Shown here: positions 51,238 to 60,195 of the stretch, one piece after another
How positions within the stretch are numbered: the first letter of the stretch is position 1
Layout of the letters: the number at the start of each line of letters is the position of its first letter
Assembly (NCBI RefSeq): GCF_900114255.1
Contig: NZ_FOSL01000004.1
Coordinates: forward strand, 248,001-312,000
From: Neomesorhizobium albiziae
Lineage (GTDB): Bacteria; Pseudomonadota; Alphaproteobacteria; Rhizobiales; Rhizobiaceae
Direction: 5' to 3'
Length of the DNA stretch: 64,000 nt
Translations under genes and position numbers: made by a program
Notes under the pieces: generated by a model
Database searches by the model: none
Told to the model about the DNA's origin: nothing
Seen by the model: only the letters and a program-made list of their open reading frames with translations

Positions 51238-52068
51238 CTAAAGTGACCATATTTTGGGCAGGCCTGCCTGCCCGTTGAGCAATTCGATCAGCGGCACAAG
51301 CCGCTTGCGCAGCGTATAGCTGTCCGTGGCAAAAAGCCTCGCAAGAAGCTTGCCAGATTGTCCGACGCTCCAGGCGCTCACCCCGCCCTCGTCACCGACG
51401 ATGGCGCGCGCCGCCTCGAGACGTTCCGGTGCGTCGTCGCAAATTAGAAGCACCGTCGCCACGGCGATGTCCCCGCCGGTCACGGCCGCGCGAGACAAGG
51501 TTCCGGCCACATCGGGTCCGATTGCGAAATCCTCCGCGTGGATCAGCCGCCCGTTGCGCCGGATCCGCCAGCGGTCGCGGAACATCGCATGGCCGACGGC
51601 CTCGCCCATTGCCCGGCGGCCGAACACGGTGGCTTCCACGATCAGAGCCTCGGCGCCGTCTCCGAGATCGGCGTCGAGGTGGCGGGAAAACGCGGCCCGT
51701 TCGAAGACGATTGTCTCCTGCGGCAGCCAGGCGAGTCGCCCGCCCGCTCCCACCGACAGGCCACAGGACACTTCCGCGCGGCCGTCGCCGGCGCGATAGA
51801 CCTTCTCGCAGGCCTGCGTGGTGATTGTCGCGGCTGCCATTGTCCCGACATCGACCGACCAGTGCAGGCGATCGCCGCCGGTCAGGCCGCCCGCCGTATT
51901 GATGAGCACCGCCTCCAGAGGGCCATCGTCGACGCGCGGCAGGCGGATCTTGGCCGCACCTTCCTGGTAAAGCCGGGAAAGCCTTGGACGGCCGTGGAGA
52001 TGAGATATCGAAAGCTCGGCCCGTGCCGAAACCCGTTGCGGTTCAAGATTTGCAAGGTGATTTGTCAT
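51238..52068 (-). CDS. ureD: Urease accessory protein UreD (UreH)
   Basis: A 276-residue scaffold protein that binds apo-urease and recruits UreF and UreG. Family segments include [25 protein letters not shown] and [16 protein letters not shown]. It is the first gene of the urease array, and its promoter must lie in the 219-bp divergent gap before the acyl carrier protein gene. Confidence 0.94.
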   Translation of the reverse strand: MTNHLANLEPQRVSARAELSISHLHGRPRLSRLYQEGAAKIRLPRVDDGPLEAVLINTAGGLTGGDRLHWSVDVGTMAAATITTQACEKVYRAGDGRAEVSCGLSVGAGGRLAWLPQETIVFERAAFSRHLDADLGDGAEALIVEATVFGRRAMGEAVGHAMFRDRWRIRRNGRLIHAEDFAIGPDVAGTLSRAAVTGGDIAVATVLLICDDAPERLEAARAIVGDEGGVSAWSVGQSGKLLARLFATDSYTLRKRLVPLIELLNGQAGLPKIWSL

Positions 52069-52287
52069 GAAATAGTCGGCGGCGGCGCTCCTTTCGCCAC
52101 GTTAAGGCTTCCATTGGCTTTGTCGAGATATCGCTTGTTGCTTCGCGAGGTTTCAGTTTCTATAGAGTTTCGGCGTTCTTTGCCGTGGCTGGCCGGGTAG
52201 TTTCGCGCTGGCAGCGAGTGTTCCGGGGGAAACAAGCGGATCGAACAACCGCAAAATTGGGGAAACGCCTTGCAGGAAGCCAACGCG

Positions 52288-52542
52288 ATGACGGACAAAC
52301 TCGCTACCGAAATCATCGAGAAGATCAAGGCGCATGCCGATCCGGATGGTGAAGAGATCACGCTGAACACCGAATTGACCGCGCTTGGCATCCATTCGCT
52401 GGAGCTTACCGAGATCGTTTTCGACCTTGAGGAGGCCTATGGCATCGAGATCGAGATGAATACAGTCGAGGCCTGGAACAATCTGAAAGATGTCGGCGAT
52501 ATCGTCAAAGCGGTTCGCAATCTGATCGAAAAACAAGCCTGA
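52288..52542 (+). CDS. NodF-like acyl carrier protein
   Basis: An 84-residue acyl carrier protein. The region [20 protein letters not shown] carries the phosphopantetheine serine (S37), but the preceding residue is His rather than the usual Asp. [21 protein letters not shown] closely resembles NodF, the specialised carrier that works with NodE on Nod-factor acyl chains. The ATG at 52288 follows AGGAAG; a TTG 18 bases upstream is possible. The NodE-like synthase starts 1 bp after its stop. Being next to ureD and not among other nod genes, it probably serves another lipid. Confidence 0.82.
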   Translation: MTDKLATEIIEKIKAHADPDGEEITLNTELTALGIHSLELTEIVFDLEEAYGIEIEMNTVEAWNNLKDVGDIVKAVRNLIEKQA

Positions 52543-52543
52543 C

Positions 52544-53755
52544 ATGACATCGCCGCGCATCGTCATCACCGGCATGGGCGGGCTCTGCGCGCTTGGCACC
52601 GATGTTCCGGCGATTTGGGACGCGATGCGGTCGGGCCGCTCCGGCATCGGCGAAATCACCACCACGCCACTCTATGACCTGAAGGTGCGGATCGGGGCCG
52701 AGATCAAGGAATTGCCCGACCACGGCTTAGACCGCCGGCGTCTGGTGACGATGGACCGCTTCAGCCTGCTTGCCGTCATCGCGGCCGGCGAAGCAATGAG
52801 GCAGGCAGGCATCACCATCGACGCCGTCAGCGCATCACGCGCCGGCGCTGTCGTCGGCACCGGCATCTATGGCGGTAAGACTGCCGAGGACAATTACCGC
52901 GCCGTTCTCGTCGAAGGCCGCCCGCGCGCCGATGTCTTCACCGTGCCGCGCATCATGCCTGGGGCGCCCGCCGGCCAGGTGTCCATGCAGTACGGTTTGC
53001 GGGGGCCGGTTTTCGGCGTCACCTCGGCCTGCTCGTCTTCCAATCATGCCCTGGCGTCGGCGGCGGACCAGCTGCGGCTCGGCCGCGCCGACATCATGAT
53101 CGCCGGTGGCACGGATGCGCCGCTGGTTTTCGGGGTCCTGAAGGGATGGGAAGCGTTGCGGGCGCTGGCCCGTGAGACATGCCGGCCGTTTTCCGCCGAC
53201 CGCGACGGTCTGGTAATTGGCGAGGGCGCGGGCATGGCGGTGCTCGAGACGTTCGAGCATGCGACCGCACGCGGCGCCACGATTCTTGCCGAACTCGCCG
53301 GTGCGGGCCTTTCCGGTGACGCGACCGACATCGTCGCGCCCACGGTCGAGGGGCCTACCGCGGCGATGCTTGCCTGCCTTGCCGATGCCGGGCTGGCGCC
53401 GGAGGAGGTCGACTATATCAACGCCCATGGAACCGGCACCACGGCGAACGACCAGATCGAGACAACCGCCATCCGCCGCGTGTTTGGAAAACACGCAGAC
53501 AGCCTGTCCGTCTCCTCCACCAAGTCGATGCACGCCCATTGCATGGGCGCGTCGGGTGCGCTCGAAATGATCGCCTGCGTCATGGCGATCCGCGACGGCA
53601 TCGTGCCGCCGACGGCGAACTACCGGCAGCCGGACCCGGGATGCGACCTCGACGTTACGCCCAATGTGGCGAAGGTCCGGCCGGTTCGCGCCGCGATCAG
53701 CAACGGCTTTGCCTTTGGCGGCACCAACTCGACAGTCGCCTTCAAGGCGGTCTGA
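52544..53755 (+). CDS. NodE-like 3-oxoacyl-ACP synthase (KAS II family)
   Basis: A 403-residue condensing enzyme. The catalytic Cys is in [16 protein letters not shown], and the two His residues are in [11 protein letters not shown] and [15 protein letters not shown]. It starts 1 bp after the NodF-like carrier, the same order as nodF-nodE. In that pair NodE sets the chain length and unsaturation of a special acyl group. The absence of other nodulation genes nearby argues for a chromosomal relative with a different product. Confidence 0.85.
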   Translation: MTSPRIVITGMGGLCALGTDVPAIWDAMRSGRSGIGEITTTPLYDLKVRIGAEIKELPDHGLDRRRLVTMDRFSLLAVIAAGEAMRQAGITIDAVSASRAGAVVGTGIYGGKTAEDNYRAVLVEGRPRADVFTVPRIMPGAPAGQVSMQYGLRGPVFGVTSACSSSNHALASAADQLRLGRADIMIAGGTDAPLVFGVLKGWEALRALARETCRPFSADRDGLVIGEGAGMAVLETFEHATARGATILAELAGAGLSGDATDIVAPTVEGPTAAMLACLADAGLAPEEVDYINAHGTGTTANDQIETTAIRRVFGKHADSLSVSSTKSMHAHCMGASGALEMIACVMAIRDGIVPPTANYRQPDPGCDLDVTPNVAKVRPVRAAISNGFAFGGTNSTVAFKAV

Positions 53756-53894
53756 AACGGCTCTCGCGCCGCCGCGATTCCCGGCCTTGATTTTCCCCCG
53801 CATCGGCATTGATCAACCGGAAACGGGTTCCTAAATGCAACCAACCTTCCAGTGACTTCCGACTTCCCCATCCCGCATCGCCTCAGGAGCCCTC

Positions 53895-54599
53895 ATGGCC
53901 GATCTCTCCGCGTTTCCCATCACCCGGCGCTGGCCGGCCAAGCATCCCGACCGCCTGCAGCTCTACTCCCTGCCGACCCCCAATGGCGTCAAGGTCTCGA
54001 TCGCGTTGGAGGAACTAGGCCTTCCCTACGAGCCGCATCTGGTCGACATAGGCAAAAATGAAAGCTGGACGCCGGAATTCCTGTCGCTCAATCCGAACGG
54101 CAAGATCCCGGCAATCATCGACCCCGACGGCCCGGGCGGCAAGCCGATCGGCCTGTTCGAATCGGGCGCCATCCTCGTCTACCTGGCCGAAAAGACCGGC
54201 AAGCTGATGTCTGCCGACCCAGCTCTTCGCTATGAAACGCTGCAATGGGTGTTCTTCCAGATGGCGTCGATCGGCCCGATGTTCGGCCAGCTCGGCTTCT
54301 TCCACAAATTCGCCGGCAAGGAATACGAGGACAAGCGCCCGCTGGCGCGCTACCGCGATGAATCGAAACGGCTTTTCGGCGTTTTGGAAGGTCGCCTGGC
54401 CGATCGTGAATGGATCATGGGCGACGACTACACGATAGCCGACATCGCGACATTCGGCTGGGTCCGCAACATGGGCGGCTTCTACGGAGCCGGCGAAATA
54501 CTCGAGCTCGACAAGTTCACCGCCACGCAGGCATGGCTGGACCGTGGCCTTGCACGGCCAGCCGTACAGCGCGGCCTCAACATTCCACCGCGCCCGTAA
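53895..54599 (+). CDS. Glutathione S-transferase family protein (YfcG/Ure2-like)
   Basis: A 234-residue GST. It has LYSLPTPNGVKVSIALEELG, LNPNGKIPAIIDPDGPGG and FESGAILVYLAEKTG in the thioredoxin-like domain. The helical domain has GPMFGQLGFFHKFA and IMGDDYTIADIATFGWV. Such proteins act as disulfide-bond oxidoreductases with glutathione. It converges with polA 40 bp away. Confidence 0.9.
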   Translation: MADLSAFPITRRWPAKHPDRLQLYSLPTPNGVKVSIALEELGLPYEPHLVDIGKNESWTPEFLSLNPNGKIPAIIDPDGPGGKPIGLFESGAILVYLAEKTGKLMSADPALRYETLQWVFFQMASIGPMFGQLGFFHKFAGKEYEDKRPLARYRDESKRLFGVLEGRLADREWIMGDDYTIADIATFGWVRNMGGFYGAGEILELDKFTATQAWLDRGLARPAVQRGLNIPPRP

Positions 54600-54639
54600 T
54601 TTGCAAGGTCGCGGACCCCACCAGGCGTCCGCGACTTTG

Positions 54640-57597
54640 TCAGTGCGCTTCGTCCCAATTGTCGGCGGCGCGCGCATCGACATGCAACGGCACGACCATG
54701 CTGACGGCCGGCATGGCGGCATTCTCCATGACCTTCTTGACCACCGGCAGCGTCGCCTCGACTTCCTCCTCGGAAGTCTCGAAGATCAATTCGTCGTGCA
54801 CCTGAAGCAGCATGCGCGCTGAAAGGCGGGCCTCCCTCAGCGCATCTTCCATGCGCACCATAGCGCGGCGGATGATGTCGGCCGCCGAACCCTGGATCGG
54901 CGCGTTGATCGAGGCGCGTTCGTTGAAAGCGCGCACCGAGGGATTTGACGAGCGGATCTCGGGATAATGGATGCGCCGCCCGAAGATGGTTTCGACATAA
55001 CCCTTGTCGCGCGCCATCTGCTTGCTGCTGTCCATGTAGTCCTTGATGCCGGGAAAACGCTCGAAATACTTCTTGATGTAGGCGCCTGCCTCCTCGCGCG
55101 GGATGGAGAGCTGGTTGGCGAGGCCGAAAGCCGAGATGCCGTAGACGATGCCGAAATTGATCGCCTTGGCGCGCCGGCGCACATCGGAAGGCATGCCAGC
55201 GACCGGTACACCGAACATTTCCGACGCGGTCATCGCGTGGATGTCGACGCCGTCGGCAAACGCCTGCCGCAACTGGGGAATGTCGGCGATATGGGCGAGC
55301 ACCCTGAGCTCGATCTGGCTGTAGTCGGCCGACACCAGCTTGTTGCCCTTGTCGGCGATGAAGGCCGTGCGGATGCGGCGGCCCTCTGAGGTGCGGATCG
55401 GAATGTTCTGCAGATTGGGTTCCGACGACGAGATGCGCCCCGTGGGCGTGGAGGCGAGCGCGTAGGATGTATGCAGGCGCTTGGTCTCGGGGTGGATGTA
55501 TTCCGGCAGCGCGTCGGTATAGGTCGATTTCAGCTTGGTGAGCTGGCGCCAGTCGACGATACGTCGCGGCAGTTCGTAGCCTTCGGCGGCAAGCTCCTCG
55601 AGCAGTTGCGCGGTGGTCGACCACTGCCCCGATTTGGTCTTGGAGCCGCCCGGCAGTCCCATCTTGCCGAACATGATGTCGCCGAGCTGCTTTGGCGAGC
55701 CGATTGTGAAGCGTTCGCCTGCGGCGGTGTAGACGTCCTCCTCCAGCGCCCCGGCGCGCTGTGCGAACTCGCCCGACAGGCGTGAAAGCATCTGGCGGTC
55801 GACCGAGATGCCGCGTTCCTCCATGCGCGCCAGCACCGGCACCAGCGGTCGTTCGAGGCGCTCATAGACCGAAACCAGCCCGTCCGCGGTAAGCCGCGGC
55901 TTCAGGATCTGCCACAGGCGGATGGCGATGTCGGCGCCCTCGGTGGCATAAGTCGTCGCCCGCTCGATATCGACGAGGTCGAAGGTGATGAGGTTCTTGC
56001 CGGAGCCGATCACCTCCTTGAACGGGATCATCTCGTGGCCCAGCCAGCGCTCGGCGAGCGCCGTTATGTCGTGCGAGCCGGTGCCGGCCCCGAGCACGTA
56101 GGAGATCAGCATCGTGTCGTCGAACGGAGCGACGTCGATGCCGAGGCGATGCATCATCAGCCAGTCATACTTGAGGTTGTGACCGATCTTCAGCACCGAT
56201 CGGTCGGCGAGCAGCGGTTTCAGCGCCGAAAGGGCGTCGTTCAGCGCGATCTGGTTATCGGTGCGGCCGCCGCCGAGAAGGTCGGCCGCACTGGCGCGAT
56301 GCCCAACCGGAATATAGGCCGCCCGGCCCGGCCCGACAGCCAGTGCAAAGCCGACCGGCTCGGCCCGCATCGGGTCGAGCGAAGTGGTTTCGGTGCGAAA
56401 TGCCACGATGCCCGTCGCGCGCGCCTCCGCCACCCACTGCTCCAGTGTGGCCAGGTCGCGGATGCAGGCGTATCCGGTGCGCTCGATCGTGGCCCCGACG
56501 ACAGCCTGGGCACGCGCCGTGGCCAGCATTGCCGGCGTCTGCGGCGTGTCTGTCACGGCCGGGCCTGCGCCGGTCGTTGCCGGCCCGGCATTGCCGGGTT
56601 GTGGAGCAGCAGCCCGGACTTGCGGCTGGCCGGCTCCGACATCCGGGCCATGGGCCTCGGCGCCGCTTTCGACGGCGATCTTGGCCGATTCGATTGCCGC
56701 GATGTCGGTACCGGTGGCTTCGGCAACGCGGCGGGTCAGCGTGGAAAATTCCATCGCCTTCAGAAAGGCGATCAGCTTCTGGCCGTCCGGCGATTGCAGC
56801 ACGAGATCGCCGAGCGGGTCGGCGACGGTGACATCGTCCTTCAGCCGGACCAGTTCACGTGAAATTCGTGCGTTTTCGGCATTCGAGATGATCGTTTCTC
56901 GGCGCTTGTCCTGTTTGATCTCGCCGGCCCGTGCCAGAAGCGTGTCGAGGTCGCCGAACGTTTCGAGCAATTGCGCGGCCGTTTTCGGGCCGATGCCGGG
57001 CACGCCCGGCACGTTGTCGATCGAGTCGCCGGTCAGCGCCTGAAGGTCGATCATCTTCTCGGGCGGTACGCCCCATTTCTCGATGACTTCCGCAATACCG
57101 ATCTGGCGGTCCTTCATCGGGTCGTACATCGAAACGTTCGGCCCGACGAGTTGCATCAGGTCCTTGTCGGAGGAAATGATGGTGACGTCGCCGCCGGCTT
57201 CCCGGGCAAGCCGCGCATAGGTGGCGATCAGGTCGTCGGCCTCGTAGCCTTCCATCTCCAGGCAGGGCAGGTCGAAGGCGCGCGTCGCCTCGCGGATCAG
57301 CCCGAATTGCGGGATCAGATCTTCGGGCGGCGCCGAGCGGTTGGCCTTGTACTCGGCATAGAGTTCGTTGCGGAAGGTTTTCGACGAATAGTCGAAAATG
57401 ACGGCGAAATGCGTCGGCACCACGCCCACCGCGGTGTTCCTGGCGTCCTGCAACAGCTTCCATACCATGTTGCAGAAACCCAGCACCGCACTGACCGGAA
57501 GCCCGTCCGATTTGCGGTTGAGGGGCGGCAGCGCGTGATAGGCGCGGAAGATGTAGCCGGAGCCGTCGACAAGGAAGAGATGATCGCCATTTTTCAT
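54640..57597 (-). CDS. polA: DNA polymerase I with altered 3'-5' exonuclease site
   Basis: A 985-residue three-domain enzyme for repair and Okazaki fragment processing. The 5' nuclease covers about residues 1-290 (LFLVDGSGYIFRAYHAL, EGYEADDLIATYA). A Pro/Ala/Gly-rich linker runs from about 320 to 390. A 3'-5' exonuclease domain follows (about 395-600), then the polymerase (DYSQIELRVLAHIA, RRRAKAINFGIVYG, LLQVHDELIFE). In the exonuclease the DxE motif reads FRTET (R401 in place of the catalytic Asp), and the YxxxD motif reads YATEG (G554 in place of Asp). Only D478 in NLKYD is intact. The ATG at 57597 matches the family start. Confidence 0.96.
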   Translation of the reverse strand: MKNGDHLFLVDGSGYIFRAYHALPPLNRKSDGLPVSAVLGFCNMVWKLLQDARNTAVGVVPTHFAVIFDYSSKTFRNELYAEYKANRSAPPEDLIPQFGLIREATRAFDLPCLEMEGYEADDLIATYARLAREAGGDVTIISSDKDLMQLVGPNVSMYDPMKDRQIGIAEVIEKWGVPPEKMIDLQALTGDSIDNVPGVPGIGPKTAAQLLETFGDLDTLLARAGEIKQDKRRETIISNAENARISRELVRLKDDVTVADPLGDLVLQSPDGQKLIAFLKAMEFSTLTRRVAEATGTDIAAIESAKIAVESGAEAHGPDVGAGQPQVRAAAPQPGNAGPATTGAGPAVTDTPQTPAMLATARAQAVVGATIERTGYACIRDLATLEQWVAEARATGIVAFRTETTSLDPMRAEPVGFALAVGPGRAAYIPVGHRASAADLLGGGRTDNQIALNDALSALKPLLADRSVLKIGHNLKYDWLMMHRLGIDVAPFDDTMLISYVLGAGTGSHDITALAERWLGHEMIPFKEVIGSGKNLITFDLVDIERATTYATEGADIAIRLWQILKPRLTADGLVSVYERLERPLVPVLARMEERGISVDRQMLSRLSGEFAQRAGALEEDVYTAAGERFTIGSPKQLGDIMFGKMGLPGGSKTKSGQWSTTAQLLEELAAEGYELPRRIVDWRQLTKLKSTYTDALPEYIHPETKRLHTSYALASTPTGRISSSEPNLQNIPIRTSEGRRIRTAFIADKGNKLVSADYSQIELRVLAHIADIPQLRQAFADGVDIHAMTASEMFGVPVAGMPSDVRRRAKAINFGIVYGISAFGLANQLSIPREEAGAYIKKYFERFPGIKDYMDSSKQMARDKGYVETIFGRRIHYPEIRSSNPSVRAFNERASINAPIQGSAADIIRRAMVRMEDALREARLSARMLLQVHDELIFETSEEEVEATLPVVKKVMENAAMPAVSMVVPLHVDARAADNWDEAH

Positions 57598-57724
57598 GGG
57601 CGTAAGCCCTAACGCGCAGGCGCCGGACTGTCTATTGCTATCGCCCGAACCGGCCTCCATTGCTGCCAGCAACTACCACTTCAGGTGCATCACGGCTTTG
57701 TTACAAAGATGTAATTTTCGTGCC

Positions 57725-57755
57725 CTTGAATCGCCTCTTTTGAATTTCCAAATAG
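57725..57755 (+). promoter_or_regulatory. Candidate promoter of the polA-linked small RNA
   Basis: CTTGAA at 57725-57730 and CAAATA at 57749-57754 are spaced by 18 bases. This resembles the alphaproteobacterial housekeeping promoter (CTTGAC, 17 bases, CTATAT) with mismatches. It would start transcription near 57761, where the structured RNA begins. Confidence 0.45.
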
Positions 57756-57760
57756 GGGCT

Positions 57761-57905
57761 ATCGGCAATTATCGCCGAGTCCGGACCAAGGCCCGTCCCC
57801 CGCCTATCCCGGACAACTGCGGCAGCCTCATCCCCCTCTCCGGGCTGCCGCAACGTTTGAGTAAGGCCGCCGTGGTTCCCCCTCCACCACGGCGGCACTT
57901 TTTTA
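57761..57905 (+). ncRNA. Small regulatory RNA, alpha-r7 (Smr7C)-like
   Basis: About 145 nt with three stem-loops. They are TCGGC/GCCGA at 57762-57778, TGCGGCAGCC/GGCTGCCGCA at 57818-57852, and a terminator stem CCGCCGTGGT/ACCACGGCGG at 57867-57895 followed by six T residues. The two large loops are exposed C-rich stretches (CCCCCTCTCC and TCCCCCTCC) complementary to Shine-Dalgarno sequences, a feature of trans-acting rhizobial sRNAs. The alpha-r7 family of Rhizobiales lies next to polA, has three hairpins and is close to 150 nt, to my recollection. Identity with that family needs a covariance-model search. Confidence 0.68.
57867..57905 (+). terminator. Rho-independent terminator of the small RNA
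   Basis: A perfect 10-bp GC-rich stem, CCGCCGTGGT (57867-57876) with ACCACGGCGG (57886-57895), a 9-base loop and a T run at 57899-57904. No protein gene lies upstream on the plus strand within range, which supports a noncoding transcript. Confidence 0.85.
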
Positions 57906-57958
57906 CCTGCTTCCCGCTCTGGTCCAACGCCGCCGGCTTCCCGTTTCCGCAGTGCCGC

Positions 57959-58063
57959 ACTACAGCGCCGCGCGCCCGAAGGGACGCGCAAAAGGACGCT
58001 GTAGCACTTTAAACCTGCGCATGATCCCTTCCGAAAACCGATTCCGGTTTTCGGGGTCATGCG
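57959..58063. repeat. Mosaic palindromic repeat upstream of the M20 peptidase gene
   Basis: The first palindrome pairs TACAGCG (57961-57967) with CGCTGTA (57997-58003) around a GCGCG-rich centre. The second pairs CGCATGA (58018-58024) with TCATGCG (58057-58063) and contains CCGAAAACCG/CGGTTTTCGG. Such dispersed palindromic modules are common in Rhizobiales genomes. Confidence 0.75.
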
Positions 58064-58099
58064 TTACGGTGGCGCCCGCAGATTCGAAAGGAAGCCGTT

Positions 58100-59485
58100 A
58101 TGTCCGCACTCCCCCCGGTTCTCGATCGCCTCGACCGCGACCTCGACAAGAGCCTCGAGCGCTTGTTCAAGCTGCTGCGGATCAAGTCGATCTCGACCGA
58201 TCCGGCCTATGCCGAGGAGTGCCGCAAGGCGGCCGAATGGCTGGTCGCCGACCTGAAGACCATCGGTTTCGAAGCCAGCGTTCGCGACACGCCCGGCCAC
58301 CCGATGGTCGTCGCCCATCACGACGGCCCGACGCCGGGCGCTAGGCATGTGCTCTTTTACGGCCACTACGATGTTCAACCGGTCGACCCGCTGGAGCTGT
58401 GGGAAGACGATCCGTTCGATCCGGCTGTCAAGGAGCGTGAAGGCATGAAGGTCATCACCGGCCGCGGCTCGTCCGACGACAAGGGCCAGCTGATGCTTTT
58501 CGTCGAGGCCTGCCGGGCCTGGAAGGCCGAACATGGCTCGCTGCCCTGCCGCATCACGCTGCTTTTCGAAGGCGAGGAGGAATCCGGCTCGCCGTCGCTC
58601 AAGCCTTTCCTCGACGCCAACAAGGATGAGCTCAAGGCCGAGTTTGCGCTGGTCTGCGACACCGACATGTGGAATCCCGAAACGCCGTCCATCTGTACGT
58701 CGCTGCGCGGGCTGGTGGGCGAGGAGGTCACGATCAAGGCGGCAAACCGCGACCTGCATTCCGGCATGTATGGCGGTCCCGCCGCCAATCCGGTGCGCAT
58801 CCTGGCGAAGATACTGGCCGCAATCCACGATGACGAGGCCCGGGTGACAATTCCCGGCTTCTACGATGGCGTCGAGGAGACGCCGTCGCAGGTGCTTCAG
58901 GCATGGGAAAAACTTGGCGAAACGGCCGAAAGCTTCCTTGGCCCCATCGGCCTGTCGCAGCCGGCCGGCGAGAAGGGCCGCTCGGTGCTGGAAATGGTCT
59001 GGGCGCGGCCGACCGCCGAGTTCAACGGCATCTATGGCGGCTATACCGGCAAGGGCTTCAAGACGGTGATCGCGGCGGAAGCGTCGGCCAAAGTGTCGTT
59101 TCGCCTCGTCCACAAGCAGAATCCGGAAAAGATCCGCGCCGCCTTCCGCGAATTCGTGGAGAAGCGCATCCCGGCCGACTGTTCGGTCGAGTTCCATCCG
59201 CATGGCGGCTCGCCGGCAATCCAGCTTTCATACGACTCGCCTTTCCTGGCGAAGGCCAAGGACGCCCTGACCGACGAATGGGGCAGTCCGGCGGTGATGC
59301 TGGGCGGCGGTGGCTCGATTCCCGTCGTTGGCGACTTCCGCACCTATCTTGGCATGGAATCGCTGCTGGTCGGTTTTGCACTCTCCGACGACCGCATTCA
59401 TTCGCCCAACGAGAAATATGATCTCCGGTCTTTCCATAAGGGCCAGCGCTCGTGGGCGCGCATTCTCGCCGCGCTGGCGAATTGA
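58100..59485 (+). CDS. M20-family metallopeptidase (dipeptidase-type)
   Basis: A 461-residue di-zinc hydrolase. Metal ligands and catalytic residues are in FYGHYDVQPVDP, GRGSSDDKGQ, LFEGEEESGSPS and VCDTDMWN, with a last His near RIHSPNEKYD. A dimerisation domain lies at about residues 205-360. It resembles the bacterial carnosinase/dipeptidase branch. RNase D starts 11 bp downstream, so they are probably cotranscribed, although the functions are unrelated. Confidence 0.92.
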   Translation: MSALPPVLDRLDRDLDKSLERLFKLLRIKSISTDPAYAEECRKAAEWLVADLKTIGFEASVRDTPGHPMVVAHHDGPTPGARHVLFYGHYDVQPVDPLELWEDDPFDPAVKEREGMKVITGRGSSDDKGQLMLFVEACRAWKAEHGSLPCRITLLFEGEEESGSPSLKPFLDANKDELKAEFALVCDTDMWNPETPSICTSLRGLVGEEVTIKAANRDLHSGMYGGPAANPVRILAKILAAIHDDEARVTIPGFYDGVEETPSQVLQAWEKLGETAESFLGPIGLSQPAGEKGRSVLEMVWARPTAEFNGIYGGYTGKGFKTVIAAEASAKVSFRLVHKQNPEKIRAAFREFVEKRIPADCSVEFHPHGGSPAIQLSYDSPFLAKAKDALTDEWGSPAVMLGGGGSIPVVGDFRTYLGMESLLVGFALSDDRIHSPNEKYDLRSFHKGQRSWARILAALAN

Positions 59486-59496
59486 AAGGCTGAGCG

Positions 59497-60126
59497 ATGA
59501 GCAACGGCGTCACCATCCGCTTCCACAAAAACGATCTGCCCAATCTCGATCATTACAATGTCGCGTCGGTTGCCATCGACACCGAGACGCTCGGGCTCAA
59601 CCCGCATCGCGACCGGCTTTGCGTCGTGCAGCTGTCGCCCGGTGATGGCAGCGCCGATGTCATCCAGATCGCGCCGGGGCAGCGCGAGGCCCCCAATCTC
59701 GTGGCCTTGCTGAAAAACCCTGCGATCACCAAGCTGTTCCATTTCGGCCGCTTCGACATCGCCGTGCTCTATCACGCACTGGGAGCTTTGGCAGAGCCGG
59801 TGTTCTGCACCAAGATCGCCTCGCGGCTCACCCGCACCTACACCGACCGCCACGGTCTGAAGGATATCTGCTCCGAGCTTCTCGGCGTCGCTCTGTCCAA
59901 GCAGCAGCAGTCTTCCGACTGGGCGGCGGAGGTTCTGTCACCGGAGCAGCTGGACTATGCGGCCTCCGACGTCCTCTATTTGCACAGGCTGCGCGACGCC
60001 CTGTCGTCAAGGCTGGCGCGGGAAGGCCGCGTGGAGATCGCCGACGCCTGCTTCCGCTTCCTGCCGACGCGCTCCAAGCTGGACCTGCTCGGCTGGCCGG
60101 AAGACGACATTTTCGCTCACAGCTGA
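59497..60126 (+). CDS. rnd: Ribonuclease D-type 3'-5' exonuclease, single domain
   Basis: A 209-residue DEDDy exonuclease. The motifs are VAIDTETLGLNP (DxE), LFHFGRFDIAVL (Asp) and LDYAASDVLYLHRLRD (YxxxD). Unlike E. coli RNase D of 375 residues, no HRDC domains follow. This short form is usual in alphaproteobacteria. It trims the 3' ends of structured RNAs. Confidence 0.9.
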   Translation: MSNGVTIRFHKNDLPNLDHYNVASVAIDTETLGLNPHRDRLCVVQLSPGDGSADVIQIAPGQREAPNLVALLKNPAITKLFHFGRFDIAVLYHALGALAEPVFCTKIASRLTRTYTDRHGLKDICSELLGVALSKQQQSSDWAAEVLSPEQLDYAASDVLYLHRLRDALSSRLAREGRVEIADACFRFLPTRSKLDLLGWPEDDIFAHS

Positions 60127-60144
60127 CGGACGACTGGACTTAAA

Positions 60145-60188
60145 GCATGGCGTTATCTCAAAACCGCTGCACACTTTTGCGCGACATA
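60145..60188. repeat. Short palindromic repeat module
   Basis: The sequence reads GCATGGCG, then a core with AAAACCGCTGCACACTTTTG, then GCGACATA. It resembles the first module of the mosaic repeat at 32436-32480 (GCATGTCG...ACACTTTCGGGCGACATGC). It lies between convergent genes. Confidence 0.55.
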
Positions 60189-60195
60189 CCCAGGG

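Larger units (their letters stand above)
57598..58099. other. 502-bp intergenic region between polA and M20 peptidase
   Basis: No protein gene is supported here. It holds, in order, the divergent polA promoter area, a small RNA candidate at 57761-57905 with its terminator, and a mosaic palindromic repeat at 57959-58063. The peptidase gene follows at 58100 with GAAAGGAAG upstream. Confidence 0.8.
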
